From contig NZ_RQXT01000012.1 of NCBI RefSeq assembly GCF_003863365.1, positions 1 through 64,000 of the forward strand: DNA of 64,000 nucleotides. The letters are read 5' to 3'. Below the pieces are notes generated by a model. That model had not been told where the DNA came from. It saw only the letters and a list, made by a program, of their open reading frames with translations, and did no database searches. The stretch is from Mesorhizobium tamadayense. GTDB lineage: Bacteria > Pseudomonadota > Alphaproteobacteria > Rhizobiales > Rhizobiaceae. A program made the translations under genes and the position numbers. Position 1 is the stretch's first letter. Each line of letters starts with the position of its first letter. Below are positions 41,579 through 50,597 of the stretch, piece by piece.

Positions 41579-42796
41579 TCAACGATGCGCGGCGAGCGGC
41601 ACCACATTGTTGGGCTGCTTGGCCGTCGAGGCCAGGAAGCGCTTGATGTTGCGCGCCGCCTGCCGGATCCGGTGCTCGTTCTCGACCAGCGCCAGGCGCA
41701 CGAAGTCATCGCCGTGCTCGCCAAAGCCGACGCCGGGCGCCACCGCCACGTCGGCGTGCTCGATCAGCAGCTTGGAGAATTCGAGCGAGCCGAGCTGGCG
41801 GAACTGTTCCGGGATCGGCGCCCAGGCGAACATCGAGGCCGCCGGCGCCGGAATGGTCCAGCCGGCGCGGCCGAAGGAATCGACCATCACGTCGCGCCGC
41901 TTGTGGTAGACCTCGCGCACCTCGGCGATGTCGGCGCCGTCGCCGTTCAGCGCATGCGCCGCCGCCACCTGGATCGGCGTGAAGGCGCCGTAATCGAGGT
42001 AGGATTTGACCCGGGTCAGCGCCGCGATCAGCCGCTCGTTGCCGACCGCGAAGCCCATGCGCCAGCCGGGCATGGAGAAAGTCTTCGACATCGAGGTGAA
42101 CTCGACGCAGACGTCGATCGCGCCCGGAACCTGCAGCACCGAGGGCGGCGGATTGCCGTCGAAATAGATCTCCGAATAGGCAAGGTCGGACAGGATGATG
42201 ATGTCGTTCTTCTTGGCGAAGGCGACCACGTCCTTGTAGAAATCGAGCGAGGCGACCAGCGCCGTCGGGTTCGACGGATAGTTGAGGATCAGCGCCAGCG
42301 GCTTCGGGATCGAATGGCGGACGCCGCGCTCCAGCGCCGGGATGAAGCCGTCATCGGGCTCCACCTGCAGCGAGCGGATGACGCCGCCCGACATGATGAA
42401 GCCGAAGGCGTGGATCGGATAGGTCGGGTTGGGGCATAGAATGACGTCGCCCGGCGCGGTGATCGCCTGCGCCATATTGGCGAAGCCTTCCTTCGAGCCA
42501 AGCGTCGCTACCACCTGGGTGTCGGGGTTGAGCTTGACGCCGAAGCGGCGCTGATAGTAGGCGGCCTGGGCGCGGCGCAGGCCCGGAATGCCGCGCGAGG
42601 ACGAATAGCGATGGGTGCGCGGATCGCGCACCACCTCGCACAATTTGTCGACGATGGCCTTCGGCGTCGGCAGGTCCGGATTGCCCATGCCAAGGTCGAT
42701 GATGTCGGCGCCGCGCGAGCGGGCGCTGGCCTTCAGCCGGTTGACCTGCTCGAACACGTAAGGCGGAAGCCGGCGGACCTTGTGAAATTCTTCCAT
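41579..42796 (-). CDS. Class I aminotransferase (LL-diaminopimelate/alanine type)
   Basis: A 405-residue fold-type I PLP aminotransferase. The PLP lysine is in SMSKTFSMPGWRMGF; LNYPSNPTA and ILSDLAYSEIYFDG are the cofactor-binding motifs. Rhizobial homologues just upstream of hom are annotated variously as AlaC, AatC or LL-diaminopimelate aminotransferase. Linkage to hom suggests amino-acid synthesis from aspartate or alanine. I do not assign the exact substrate. Confidence 0.9.
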   Translation of the reverse strand: MEEFHKVRRLPPYVFEQVNRLKASARSRGADIIDLGMGNPDLPTPKAIVDKLCEVVRDPRTHRYSSSRGIPGLRRAQAAYYQRRFGVKLNPDTQVVATLGSKEGFANMAQAITAPGDVILCPNPTYPIHAFGFIMSGGVIRSLQVEPDDGFIPALERGVRHSIPKPLALILNYPSNPTALVASLDFYKDVVAFAKKNDIIILSDLAYSEIYFDGNPPPSVLQVPGAIDVCVEFTSMSKTFSMPGWRMGFAVGNERLIAALTRVKSYLDYGAFTPIQVAAAHALNGDGADIAEVREVYHKRRDVMVDSFGRAGWTIPAPAASMFAWAPIPEQFRQLGSLEFSKLLIEHADVAVAPGVGFGEHGDDFVRLALVENEHRIRQAARNIKRFLASTAKQPNNVVPLAAHR

Positions 42797-42843
42797 TTCC
42801 GTTCCAGACGATCAAAGGGGCGCTTTCGGCGCGCGATATAGAC

Positions 42844-43251
42844 CTAATTGCAGTTAGGGTCGAGGGCGGGATCGCATTTAGCCTCGATCTGCTTCAGCGT
42901 GTCGTCGCCATGCGTCCTGGCGAGCGTGTTGAGCGCGGCCGTGTTGGCGGCTGGTTTCGCGCCGCCACCCTTGGCGAGCTGCGCCTGCTCGTCGGCCTTG
43001 AGCTGTGCAAGCTTGGCCGCGGTCTCCTCCTTGGACAGCTGCTTGGCGGCCACCTGCGGCGGAATGTTGAGGTTCGGATAGGAGCCGGTGTCCTTCGGCC
43101 CCTCGGTCAACGCCGTCGGCGTTGAACTGTTGGAGTTGCTAGTGGTGCAGCCACCGGCCAGCAGCGGCGCGCACAACAGCGCGGCCGCGATGGCGATGCG
43201 GCAAATCGAACCGGCGCCGAGAAAATAAGTCCCGCCAACATTAATCGTCAT
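42844..43251 (-). CDS. Small lipoprotein of unknown function
   Basis: A 135-residue lipoprotein with the lipobox LAGGC near residue 35. The mature part is rich in Ala/Lys/Gln with a helical segment (KQLSKEETAAKLAQLKADEQ) and ends in two cysteines (KCDPALDPNC). AGGA lies before the ATG. It is divergent from phaC. No known domain is recognised. Confidence 0.72.
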   Translation of the reverse strand: MTINVGGTYFLGAGSICRIAIAAALLCAPLLAGGCTTSNSNSSTPTALTEGPKDTGSYPNLNIPPQVAAKQLSKEETAAKLAQLKADEQAQLAKGGGAKPAANTAALNTLARTHGDDTLKQIEAKCDPALDPNCN

Positions 43252-43348
43252 ATTGTTTTCCTGGCAGCCGGGTTAGAGCGTGTTGGACCCGGTCAGATGT
43301 CCCATGATAATATGTCAAGAAAACGCTCCGGGAGGAACCCCGCGAACC

Positions 43349-45184
43349 ATGTCCAAAGCGCCCGATTCGGACAAAGCGGAAAATGGCGGACCTTCGACCG
43401 TCGAGCAATATCTGGTGAAAGACCCCGAGCGCTTTGCGCTGAACATGGCGCGCATGATCGAGCAGGCCGGCAAGGCGGCCTCCGCCTGGGCCGAGCCGCG
43501 CGAGAAAGGCGAGGTGCGCGACCATGTCGCCGAGCCCGTGGTCGACATGGTCAAGACCTTCTCTAAGCTCTCGGAATACTGGCTGGCCGACCCGCAGCGC
43601 GCGCTGGAAGCGCAGACGCGGCTCTTCGCCGGCTACATGACGGTCTGGGCGAACGCCATCCAGAAGGTCAGCCCCAACGCCGAAGCCCCCGACGATGCGG
43701 TCAAGCCCGAGCGCGGCGACAAGCGCTTCCAGGATCCGGAATGGGGCCGCAACGCCTTCTTCGATTTCCTGAAACAGGCCTATCTCGTCACCTCGCGCTG
43801 GGCCGCGGACCTCGTCGAGCATGCCGAGGGACTGGACGAGCATACCCGCCACAAGGCGAGCTTCTACGTCAAGCAGGTCTCCAACGCCATCGCGCCGTCG
43901 AACTTCATCCTGACCAATCCCGAGCTGTTCCGCGAGACCGTCGCCTCCAACGGCGAGAACCTGGTGCGCGGCATGAAGATGCTGGCCGAGGACATCGCCG
44001 CCGGCAGGGGCGACCTGAAGCTGCGCCAGGCGGACTACGCGCCATTCGAGATCGGCAAGAACATCGCCACGACGCCCGGCAAGGTGATCGGCCGCAGCGA
44101 TGTCGCCGAGATCATCCAGTACGACCCGGCGACGGAGACGGTGCTGAAGCGACCGTTGCTGATCTGCCCGCCCTGGATCAACAAATACTACATCCTCGAC
44201 CTCAACCCGCAGAAATCCTTCATCCGCTGGGCGATCGAGCAGGGCCACACCGTCTTCGTCATCTCCTGGATCAACCCGGACGAGCGCCACGGCGCCAAGG
44301 GCTGGGAGGCCTATATCCGCGAGGGCCTGCAATATGGCCTCGACATAGTCGAGAAGGCGACCGGTGAGAAGGAGGTCAACGCCATCGGCTATTGCGTCGG
44401 CGGCACGCTGCTGGCCGCAGCACTTGCGCTCCTGGCGCAGGAAGGCGACCACCGCATCAGGTCGGCGACCTTCTTCACCACCCAGGTCGACTTCACCTAT
44501 GCCGGTGACCTGAAGGTCTTCGTCGACGAGGACCAGGTTGCCGCAGTCGAGCGCTCGATGAGCGAGAAGGGCTATCTCGACGGCACCAAGATGGCGACCG
44601 CCTTCAACATGCTGCGCTCGGGCGACCTGATCTGGCCCTATGTCATCAACAACTACATGCGCGGCAAGGATCCCCTGCCCTTCGACCTGCTCTACTGGAA
44701 TGCCGATTCGACCCGCATGGCGGCTGCCAACCATTCCTTCTATCTGCGCAATTGCTATCTCGAGAACAACCTCTCGCGCGGCACGATGGAGCTTGCCGGC
44801 CGCACCGTCTCGCTGGCCGACATCACGATCCCTGTCTACAACCTGGCGACGAAGGAGGACCACATCGCGCCGGCGCTCTCGGTGTTCCTCGGCTCGCAGT
44901 TTTTCGGCGGCGACGTCGAATATGTGATGGCCGGCTCCGGCCATATCGCCGGCGTCGTCAATCCGCCGGCGGCCATGAAATACCAGTACTGGACCGGTGC
45001 CAAGCCGGTTGGAGATTTCAACGCCTGGTTCGCTGCTGCGCACGAGCATCTGGGCTCGTGGTGGACGCACTGGCAGCACTGGATCGAAAGCCAGGACAAT
45101 GTGCATGTGCCCGCCCGCAAACCGGGCAAGCGTATGAAAACCTTGGGGGATGCGCCGGGCACCTATGTCAAGATGCGTGTGTAA
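43349..45184 (+). CDS. phaC: Class I polyhydroxyalkanoate synthase
   Basis: A 611-residue PHA synthase that polymerises (R)-3-hydroxybutyryl-CoA into storage granules. The lipase-like box is GYCVGGTLLAAAL with the catalytic cysteine. ICPPWINKYYILDL and GSGHIAGVVNPP carry the remaining conserved positions. The ATG at 43349 has GGGAGG upstream; an open frame to 43280 is less likely. Length is that of class I enzymes. phaA/phaB are not in the window. Confidence 0.95.
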   Translation: MSKAPDSDKAENGGPSTVEQYLVKDPERFALNMARMIEQAGKAASAWAEPREKGEVRDHVAEPVVDMVKTFSKLSEYWLADPQRALEAQTRLFAGYMTVWANAIQKVSPNAEAPDDAVKPERGDKRFQDPEWGRNAFFDFLKQAYLVTSRWAADLVEHAEGLDEHTRHKASFYVKQVSNAIAPSNFILTNPELFRETVASNGENLVRGMKMLAEDIAAGRGDLKLRQADYAPFEIGKNIATTPGKVIGRSDVAEIIQYDPATETVLKRPLLICPPWINKYYILDLNPQKSFIRWAIEQGHTVFVISWINPDERHGAKGWEAYIREGLQYGLDIVEKATGEKEVNAIGYCVGGTLLAAALALLAQEGDHRIRSATFFTTQVDFTYAGDLKVFVDEDQVAAVERSMSEKGYLDGTKMATAFNMLRSGDLIWPYVINNYMRGKDPLPFDLLYWNADSTRMAAANHSFYLRNCYLENNLSRGTMELAGRTVSLADITIPVYNLATKEDHIAPALSVFLGSQFFGGDVEYVMAGSGHIAGVVNPPAAMKYQYWTGAKPVGDFNAWFAAAHEHLGSWWTHWQHWIESQDNVHVPARKPGKRMKTLGDAPGTYVKMRV

Positions 45185-45405
45185 CGGACTGTAATGTCTG
45201 GTGAGTTGACGGGCCGTCAAAACAGGGCGAAATGGTTGCGTCAATCGTTTCACGGCCTCTATTCGCCTACAGACGCAGAATAAATCCGAGGCTTGCAGAT
45301 TTGACACATGTCCCGTTTCCGGTTCGGGAACAGGAGGTCATCGCCAGAGGCACTGGAGCGCGCAAGCGATGATGTACCGACCGGATACCGAGGGGGAATT
45401 TTATT

Positions 45406-46674
45406 TTGAAACCAGCAGGTTGGCGTCTCGCACGAGGGGAAAGCCGCAGCATAGCGGCAGCGCTTTTCTCCGTGCTTCTGGCCTCCTGCACCTCGACCGG
45501 CGACCCGACAATGTCGGTCGTCACCCCCGGCTACAATTCAACCGCCACCGAGATGAGCGCGGCTTCCAGCGCCAAGCCCGCAGCCTCGACCGATTCGACC
45601 TCGCAAGGAGCGGCGGCCGCCCCGGCCGCTCCGGAGGCGGCATCGACCGTGATGAGCGAAGGCGACACGCCTTTGCCGGAAAAGATCGCCTATGTGCCGG
45701 AGACGCGGCCCGGAGCCGCCTTCCCGGCCGTCGCCGTGCCCGCAGGCGCCGCGTCGATTGCCGGCAACACGCCACAACCGCTGGTGCAGCCGGCGCAGAC
45801 GGCCAACGAGGCGAAAGCCGTCGCTGAGCAGGTTGCCGCCGGCGATGCCGCAGCCGTTGCGTCCAAGGCGCAGGCGACAACGCAAGCCATGGACAACGGC
45901 GTCTATGTGACGGCCGGCGAGCCCCAGCAGCAGCCGATCGCCGCGCCGAAGAAGAGCCTGTTTGCCTCGCTGTTCAGCACCTCGCCTGCTTCCGCAGCGC
46001 CGGCGCCCCTGATCAACACGCGTTCGGCCGACCAGCCCGCCCAAGCCAAGACCGCGCCGGCGCCGGCAAAGCCGATCGTGACGCTCGCCTCCGCGACGCC
46101 GGGGGACAAGCCGGTGCAGCTCGCTTCCCTCGGCGACGATAGCGGCAGCCACATCACCGGCGCCGATGCCTTGCCCGGCGTGCGCCAGACGGCGCTGTTC
46201 GAGATCAAGCGCAAGTCCGGCATCGACGACGAGAGCGACGTCGACCTCAACGAGGACGAGGGCGGCTCCTACCAAGTCGCGTCCGCCGCCGGCATGGCGA
46301 GGCTCGCGCCCAACGGCCTGCTCAAGCAGAACGAAAGCGTCGACGTGGCCTGCCTGAAGCCGTCGCTGGTGCGCGTGCTGAAGACGATCGAGGGCCATTT
46401 CGGCCGCAAGATGATCGTCACCTCCGGCTATCGCGACCCGTCTCGCAACCGCCGCGCCAACGGCGCCAAGAACTCGCTGCACATGTATTGCGCCGCCGCC
46501 GACATCCAGGTGCCGGGCGTCTCCAAGTGGGAGCTGGCCAGCTATGTCCGCTCGATGCCCGGCCGCGGCGGCGTCGGCACCTATTGCCACACCGAATCGA
46601 TCCATGTCGACGTCGGCCCCGAGCGCGACTGGAACTGGCGCTGCCGCCGGCGCGGCGGCGATGGCGACGGCTGA
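45406..46674 (+). CDS. Lipoprotein with C-terminal M15-type D,D-peptidase domain
   Basis: A 422-residue lipoprotein (lipobox LLASC near residue 28). A long Ala/Pro/Thr-rich linker (about 35-290) leads to a C-terminal domain of the M15/DUF882 type. Likely zinc ligands are in SLHMYCAAADIQV and HTESIHVDVGP. Such domains cleave peptidoglycan D,D- or L,D- bonds. The start is TTG at 45406 with AGGGGGAA eight bases upstream. The sequence shows domain and anchor clearly; the substrate is inference. Confidence 0.85.
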   Translation: MKPAGWRLARGESRSIAAALFSVLLASCTSTGDPTMSVVTPGYNSTATEMSAASSAKPAASTDSTSQGAAAAPAAPEAASTVMSEGDTPLPEKIAYVPETRPGAAFPAVAVPAGAASIAGNTPQPLVQPAQTANEAKAVAEQVAAGDAAAVASKAQATTQAMDNGVYVTAGEPQQQPIAAPKKSLFASLFSTSPASAAPAPLINTRSADQPAQAKTAPAPAKPIVTLASATPGDKPVQLASLGDDSGSHITGADALPGVRQTALFEIKRKSGIDDESDVDLNEDEGGSYQVASAAGMARLAPNGLLKQNESVDVACLKPSLVRVLKTIEGHFGRKMIVTSGYRDPSRNRRANGAKNSLHMYCAAADIQVPGVSKWELASYVRSMPGRGGVGTYCHTESIHVDVGPERDWNWRCRRRGGDGDG

Positions 46675-47028
46675 GACTCGGTAGGGAGCAGTCGGCGGCC
46701 AACCGCCTTCATTTCGACGAACCTCTCGCACAAACGTTGGCGATTGGCCGAACCCCTCCGACCTTCGTCATCCTTGGGCGCAGCGACGCGAAGCGGAGCG
46801 AAGACCCAAGGATCCATGCCATGACCTTGGCCGACAGATGCAGCGGAGCAGAATTCTGCGAGAGGCGTTCCGGCTAATCTCCAAGGATGCACGACCAAGC
46901 AAGGCCTCGAACCGCCCCTTAGCTCGCCGAAAAGGCTGCTTTTGCCACTGTTGAAAAAAGTTGTCGCATGTGGCGGCCGATGGGTTGCCGGTTGCGAACA
47001 ACGCAATTATAAGCCGCTTCGTCTGAGC
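46675..47028. other. Gap before tRNA-Glu with an inverted repeat
   Basis: No convincing gene is seen. An exact inverted repeat lies at 46770-46778 (ATCCTTGGG) and 46805-46813 (CCCAAGGAT), spaced by GC-rich GCAGCG/GCGGAGCG units, again of rhizobial intergenic type. The stretch marks the end of the well-packed core genes. Confidence 0.6.
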
Positions 47029-47103
47029 GCGCCCATCGTCTAGCGGTTAGGACACCGCCCTTTCACGGCGGTAACAGGGGTTCGATTCCCCTTGGGCGTA
47101 CCA
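47029..47103 (+). tRNA. tRNA-Glu (anticodon TTC)
   Basis: A complete cloverleaf can be folded. The acceptor arms are GCGCCCA and TGGGCGT, closed by a G-U wobble at 1-72. A D-arm around TAGCGGTTAGGA, an anticodon arm CCGCC/GGCGG with loop CTTTCAC, and a T-arm CAGGGGTTCGATTCCCCTT follow. CCA is encoded at 47101-47103. The anticodon TTC at 47062-47064 gives Glu. The 3' half is a common integration site for islands and phages. Confidence 0.95.
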
Positions 47104-47304
47104 ACATAATCAATGACTTAGCATCCCGCGCCAAACTTCGGCTCCGATAAGAGACCCGAAAAGCGGCTGTAACGTAGCCGAATCAACTGCCCGTGACGGC
47201 CGAGCCTCACAGCAGCATTTGCGAGCGAACCGCGATATATCGCCTGTTCCAAGCTATGATGCGCATGGAAGCAATCAACGAAAAACGGTCAAGCGGAGGA
47301 TCAG

Positions 47305-47871
47305 ATGCCCCGCAAAAGTAGGCGCCAGAAACGGCCCGAAGAAGAACACACGCATCTCGCCATCAGAGTTGAGCGCTGCGAGACGAGCGTCGAAGCTGCC
47401 GTCAATTACAACGTCTACAGGACAGAATCGTTGGACTCAGATGATGACGACCCACTGTATCGGTTCACCACGCGGCTGACCGTCGCCGGAATATCCACCT
47501 ACCCCCAGGAACGGGCGGGCGACACCTATGAAGTCGCAATCTATGCCGACAACTTGGGCTCAGGTGACATTCGTGCAACGCTCCGAGATGTGCAGGAGCG
47601 CGATGAGTACGGCTCCCCCAAATATCGTCAATACCGCGGTAGGCAGATCCCGATTTACAGTCCACCCCCAGGCATGGGGCTCATCGACAAGATCCGCGGC
47701 GAGCCACGCTGGACGATTTGGCTTCGCGTTTCGCCATGCTTTACGAGCGACGCACTCGCCTTGTTAAGCAGTGGACGATTGCTATTCCTGGCGATACACG
47801 AGCGCAAAAAGGACCGTGCGCGCTGGGTTCAGAGTGTGAGCTTGCAAACGACTGACCCTGCAGAAGAATAG
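47305..47871 (+). CDS. Hypothetical protein, first gene after tRNA-Glu
   Basis: A 188-residue soluble protein with a very good GGAGGA ribosome site. It starts with a basic stretch (MPRKSRRQKRPEEEH) and includes an acidic run (SDDDD near residue 45) and tryptophans in EPRWTIWLRVSP. No signal, membrane helix or known motif is seen. Its lower GC and isolation suggest acquired DNA. Confidence 0.6.
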   Translation: MPRKSRRQKRPEEEHTHLAIRVERCETSVEAAVNYNVYRTESLDSDDDDPLYRFTTRLTVAGISTYPQERAGDTYEVAIYADNLGSGDIRATLRDVQERDEYGSPKYRQYRGRQIPIYSPPPGMGLIDKIRGEPRWTIWLRVSPCFTSDALALLSSGRLLFLAIHERKKDRARWVQSVSLQTTDPAEE

Positions 47872-48289
47872 CAAAAAAAGCCTGCCAAAAGCGCCTTGAA
47901 GAGTGACTGAGCGGATGAGCACCGGTCTTGAAATTCGCTTGCGGGGGTCCCGCACCATCCCACCGCATACCGGCAAAGCCTTGTCGGTCAACAGTTCCAA
48001 GACCTGCCGGCGCCGTTCGTGCCGCGTCGTCCCGACTGATACCGTAGCGTTGCGTTGCAAAAAGCGTAGCAGCACGTTCACCGGCTGTTCTGGCTCGCGC
48101 TTACTCGGCTTTCCTGCGACTATCGGCTGGTCCGCGCGACATGAAATGCAACATGGGCGGGTGCTGCACTTGGCTTACTCTGGTGTAATCCGAACAAACT
48201 CGGGGCTCGTTCCTAGGAGGCTTGCCGTTTGTCCTAACGGCCAGAATCGATCGCGGCATCAAGGCCGCCGAACAGGCTGAGGCTGCAAA
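47872..48289. other. Stretch without a convincing gene
   Basis: Open frames on both strands lack ribosome sites and family resemblance. On the plus strand the last 75 bases read FVLTARIDRGIKAAEQAEAA and end at a stop overlapping the next start (GTGA). This looks like the tail of a lost or very short coupled gene. No RNA gene was seen. Confidence 0.4.
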
Positions 48290-48751
48290 GTGAGAGTCAA
48301 TTGGCGCAAAGGCGGGCTTCGACTTTGGATAGTTGCATCGGTGCTATGGGTGAGTGCCGTGGTGTGGCACTACCGAGATTATTTGTTCGAGTTTTGGCCT
48401 GACCATAGTGGTTACGTCGTCTGGGATCTGAATGCTACAAGCGGTAGACGACTTAGTGATCCTGACGAGACATACAGGCTTTCCAACGACACAAAATACA
48501 TGCACACCACCCTGCCAGAGCACCCTGGTATTGTCCTGCTCCTTCCGGCAACCGGGTTGAGCGTCGCTGAAGTCGACCGAAGAAAATCATACACCGACCA
48601 CATTATGGGGCAGATCGACGATATCATGCACAGCCTCGCTCGGGAGGTAGCCACGACGAAAGTTGCGCCGTGGGCCTTGGGTCCACCGATAGGGGCGTTA
48701 GCCATTGCGTGGATTCTGTCTTGGATTGGTGCCGGTTTTAAAAAGCGATAG
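48290..48751 (+). CDS. Hypothetical two-helix membrane protein
   Basis: A 153-residue protein with a membrane helix at about residues 10-28 (LWIVASVLWVSAVVWHY) and another near the C-terminus (LGPPIGALAIAWILSWIGAG). The two enclose a polar domain that would face one side of the membrane. Start is GTG at 48290, overlapping a preceding stop, with GAGG upstream. No family is recognised. Confidence 0.55.
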   Translation: MRVNWRKGGLRLWIVASVLWVSAVVWHYRDYLFEFWPDHSGYVVWDLNATSGRRLSDPDETYRLSNDTKYMHTTLPEHPGIVLLLPATGLSVAEVDRRKSYTDHIMGQIDDIMHSLAREVATTKVAPWALGPPIGALAIAWILSWIGAGFKKR

Positions 48752-49000
48752 CCCGCCACCGCAGGCAGTGACCCTACTTCAATCGCCGCAGTCAGGATTT
48801 GGTGCCGGTGCCTCCCGCACATCTCGCGGTGCCGGATTGGCATGGTCGGGCTCGGGCGAGGATTCCTTGTCGGGACGACGCTTGGCGCTTTCTTCGGGCC
48901 TGGCTTCGGCGGCGGAGCTTTGGTTTCGTGTTGCATGGTCGGTTTCCTCCAACCCTGAAACCGGATAGCTGCTATTTCCGTTCCGAGTTGGTGTCATCAA
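48752..49000 (-). other. Possible small proline-rich ORF, frame uncertain
   Basis: Two minus-strand frames compete. One starts at ATG 48936 with an excellent GGAGGAAA site and reads MQHETKAPPPKPGPKKAPS, but it runs on into the antisense of the preceding gene. The other, from ATG 49000 to 48779, reads an acidic Pro/Ala/Glu-rich peptide of 73 residues with a natural stop. One of them may be real, or a frameshift joins them. Confidence 0.3.
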
Positions 49001-49003
49001 AAC

Positions 49004-49029
49004 GGCCCGCCACCTCTCGGCAGCGGGCC
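49004..49029 (-). terminator. Rho-independent terminator of the excisionase-like gene
   Basis: Read on the minus strand, GGCCCGC and GCGGGCC form a 7-bp stem with a 12-base loop, followed by GTTTTGAT. It lies about 24 bases after the TGA at 49053. It supports that stop as the true end of the excisionase-like gene. Confidence 0.6.
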
Positions 49030-49052
49030 ATTATTCCGATCGGGAATTTTGA

Positions 49053-49437
49053 TCAGGCCTGAGCGACTATGTCGTCGACGAGGCTCTTGAGGATGGTGAT
49101 CTCGCTGACCTCGTCGTCGGCATTCCAGCGGCGCCGGACCCTCACCTTCGCGAGCAGGCCCAAGCGGCCGATCCAATCGAGCGGCAGGAGTGCGGCGGCC
49201 CGCTTTCTTGATGGCCGTCGCAGCCAACTCCTCTGAGGGCCTAGCTTGTACGGCTCCGGCGCGCTCAAACTCTTTTGCATCCGCCAGACTGATACGCAGC
49301 AATTTCCCGCCCAAACGCCAGGCGCGTAGCTGGCCGGTGTTGATCAAATTGCGTACATGGTGCTCGCTACATCCCCACTCGGCAGCCAACGTGCGCGGCG
49401 TGTAGACGTTTGGTCCGGATTGTTGATCGTCGGTCAT
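49053..49437 (-). pseudogene. Excisionase-family helix-turn-helix protein, frameshifted
   Basis: From ATG 49437 (GGGAG upstream) the protein starts MTDDQQSGPNVYTPRTLAAE and continues WGCSEHHVRNLINTGQLRAW, a MerR-like/excisionase DNA-binding domain for phage or island control. Around 49190-49260 the good coding signal moves to another frame, ending DEVSEITILKSLVDDIVAQ at 49053 just before a terminator. One extra base would explain it. Continuing in the first frame runs through the terminator hairpin, which is unlikely. It is divergent from the next gene. Confidence 0.65.
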
Positions 49438-49493
49438 GGCTTCTCCCGTCGGCGTTGGGTGGGCCGTCAGCCTATCAGCAGAAGGAAAAAGGG

Positions 49494-50177
49494 GTGACAA
49501 AATCTAGAGCCGGATTGTACGGAAATCGCCCGCCGTTTCGGCTCTCCCTGGGCCGAACAGACTTAGCAGGCGCCATCGGAGTAAGCACATCCTCGATCGA
49601 CGTCATGGTGACCGAAGGCGCCTTGCCGCCTCCCCGCACATGGCACTCCCGCAAACTGTGGTTGGTGGCAGAAGTCGAGGCTCATATGAATGAGTGGCCT
49701 GTCGACGGAGAAGAGAGGTTCAAGCGCGTCGACGCAATTCTGGAACATCGGCAGCCCGAAGAGCCGCAGACGGGCGCAGGAGGCTATCCTATTCCATCTG
49801 GTGGCAAGGATGACCCACTTCAGAGCTTTTACGATCGGCTTGGTTTTGATCCACGCACAATGGGTCGCGCTGAAATGGCCGAATTGCAGAAAGCCGCCGA
49901 TGAGAGATGGAAAGCATCGATTCCGGGAACTCCACTCCAAAAGCTTGAGAGGCAGGCCCTCCAGCAGTTGGCGGCGTATGGGGCAAATGTGCCGGTCAAC
50001 ACCAAAGAGATCAAGAACTGCGGACCAAACACACAGGAACGCCTAAAAGCACGGGGGTATCTGGATACGGTCGCCCACCAAAAGTATCCTGACGCCACCG
50101 AGGCTTTGATCCTAACTGATGCGGGCTATGCAGCCTTTGAATCTCTGGATAAACGGCATACGGGAAAGAGGCTCTGA
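49494..50177 (+). CDS. Hypothetical protein with N-terminal helix-turn-helix
   Basis: A 227-residue protein. Residues about 20-65 (GRTDLAGAIGVSTSSIDVMV, then LPPPRTWHSRKLWL) resemble a short AlpA/MerR-type winged helix in which a residue string is followed by a tip to read a site. The rest is polar with no recognised fold. Start is GTG at 49494 with AAGGAAAAAGGG upstream. It is divergent from the excisionase-like gene, 56 bases apart, an arrangement seen in phage control regions. Confidence 0.55.
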   Translation: MTKSRAGLYGNRPPFRLSLGRTDLAGAIGVSTSSIDVMVTEGALPPPRTWHSRKLWLVAEVEAHMNEWPVDGEERFKRVDAILEHRQPEEPQTGAGGYPIPSGGKDDPLQSFYDRLGFDPRTMGRAEMAELQKAADERWKASIPGTPLQKLERQALQQLAAYGANVPVNTKEIKNCGPNTQERLKARGYLDTVAHQKYPDATEALILTDAGYAAFESLDKRHTGKRL

Positions 50178-50314
50178 TCGTCCCGCTCTATATCTCTGCC
50201 ATCACCGGACTGATGCTCGCCAGCGCTGTCTGGTTCTATCTGCGCCGCGATTTCATCGGCATGTCCGCTTGCCTGATCATCGCCGGCTTGGCGCTATATG
50301 CGTTGCTGAGCTAG
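50174..50314 (+). CDS. Small two-helix membrane protein, non-canonical start
   Basis: A short frame encoding IVPLYISAITGLMLASAVWF, then YLRRDFIGMSACLIIAGLALY and LLS, that is two membrane helices with a charged turn. It overlaps the previous stop. No ATG, GTG or TTG lies at its beginning; CTG at 50174 after GAAAGAGG could start it, or ATG at 50213 would give a one-and-a-half-helix product of 33 residues. The amino-acid pattern is convincing, the start is not. Confidence 0.4.
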   Translation: MIVPLYISAITGLMLASAVWFYLRRDFIGMSACLIIAGLALYALLS

Positions 50315-50597
50315 GCACCTACCTCCCGCTTCGTCCTTATGGATGCGTGCCGATCATTTCGGCAGGGGCGTATATTTATCCTCAGCCGGTGCCGTGTTTC
50401 GATTCAGAGCCCCCGCCGGTTAGGCCCGGCGTTCGCTGGCCTACCCCGCCAGCCTGCCGGGCCGCTCTTGAAGCAGCTGTCTCGAGTTTATCCCCGAGAA
50501 TGGCGGCGGCGCCGGGGTGAGGCTGGCAAAGCCACCGCAAACCTTGCGTTTATCTGCGGCCGGCGCGATGGTTGACCAAAGGGGAAACGGGAGGGGG
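50315..50597. other. Non-coding stretch before an exported protein gene
   Basis: About 280 bases with no open frame that looks coding. Several GC-rich short inverted segments occur (GCCCGGCGTT, GCCGGGCCGC). It probably contains the promoter of the following gene, but I cannot place -35/-10 boxes. Confidence 0.4.

Noticed and set aside
43241..45307. 688-codon minus-strand frame opposite phaC
   Set aside because: Antisense shadow of the high-GC phaC gene; no family resemblance.
47782..48081. Minus-strand 99-codon frame as an integrase remnant after tRNA-Glu
   Set aside because: No catalytic Arg/His/Tyr pattern of tyrosine recombinases could be found, and part of it is antisense to the preceding gene.
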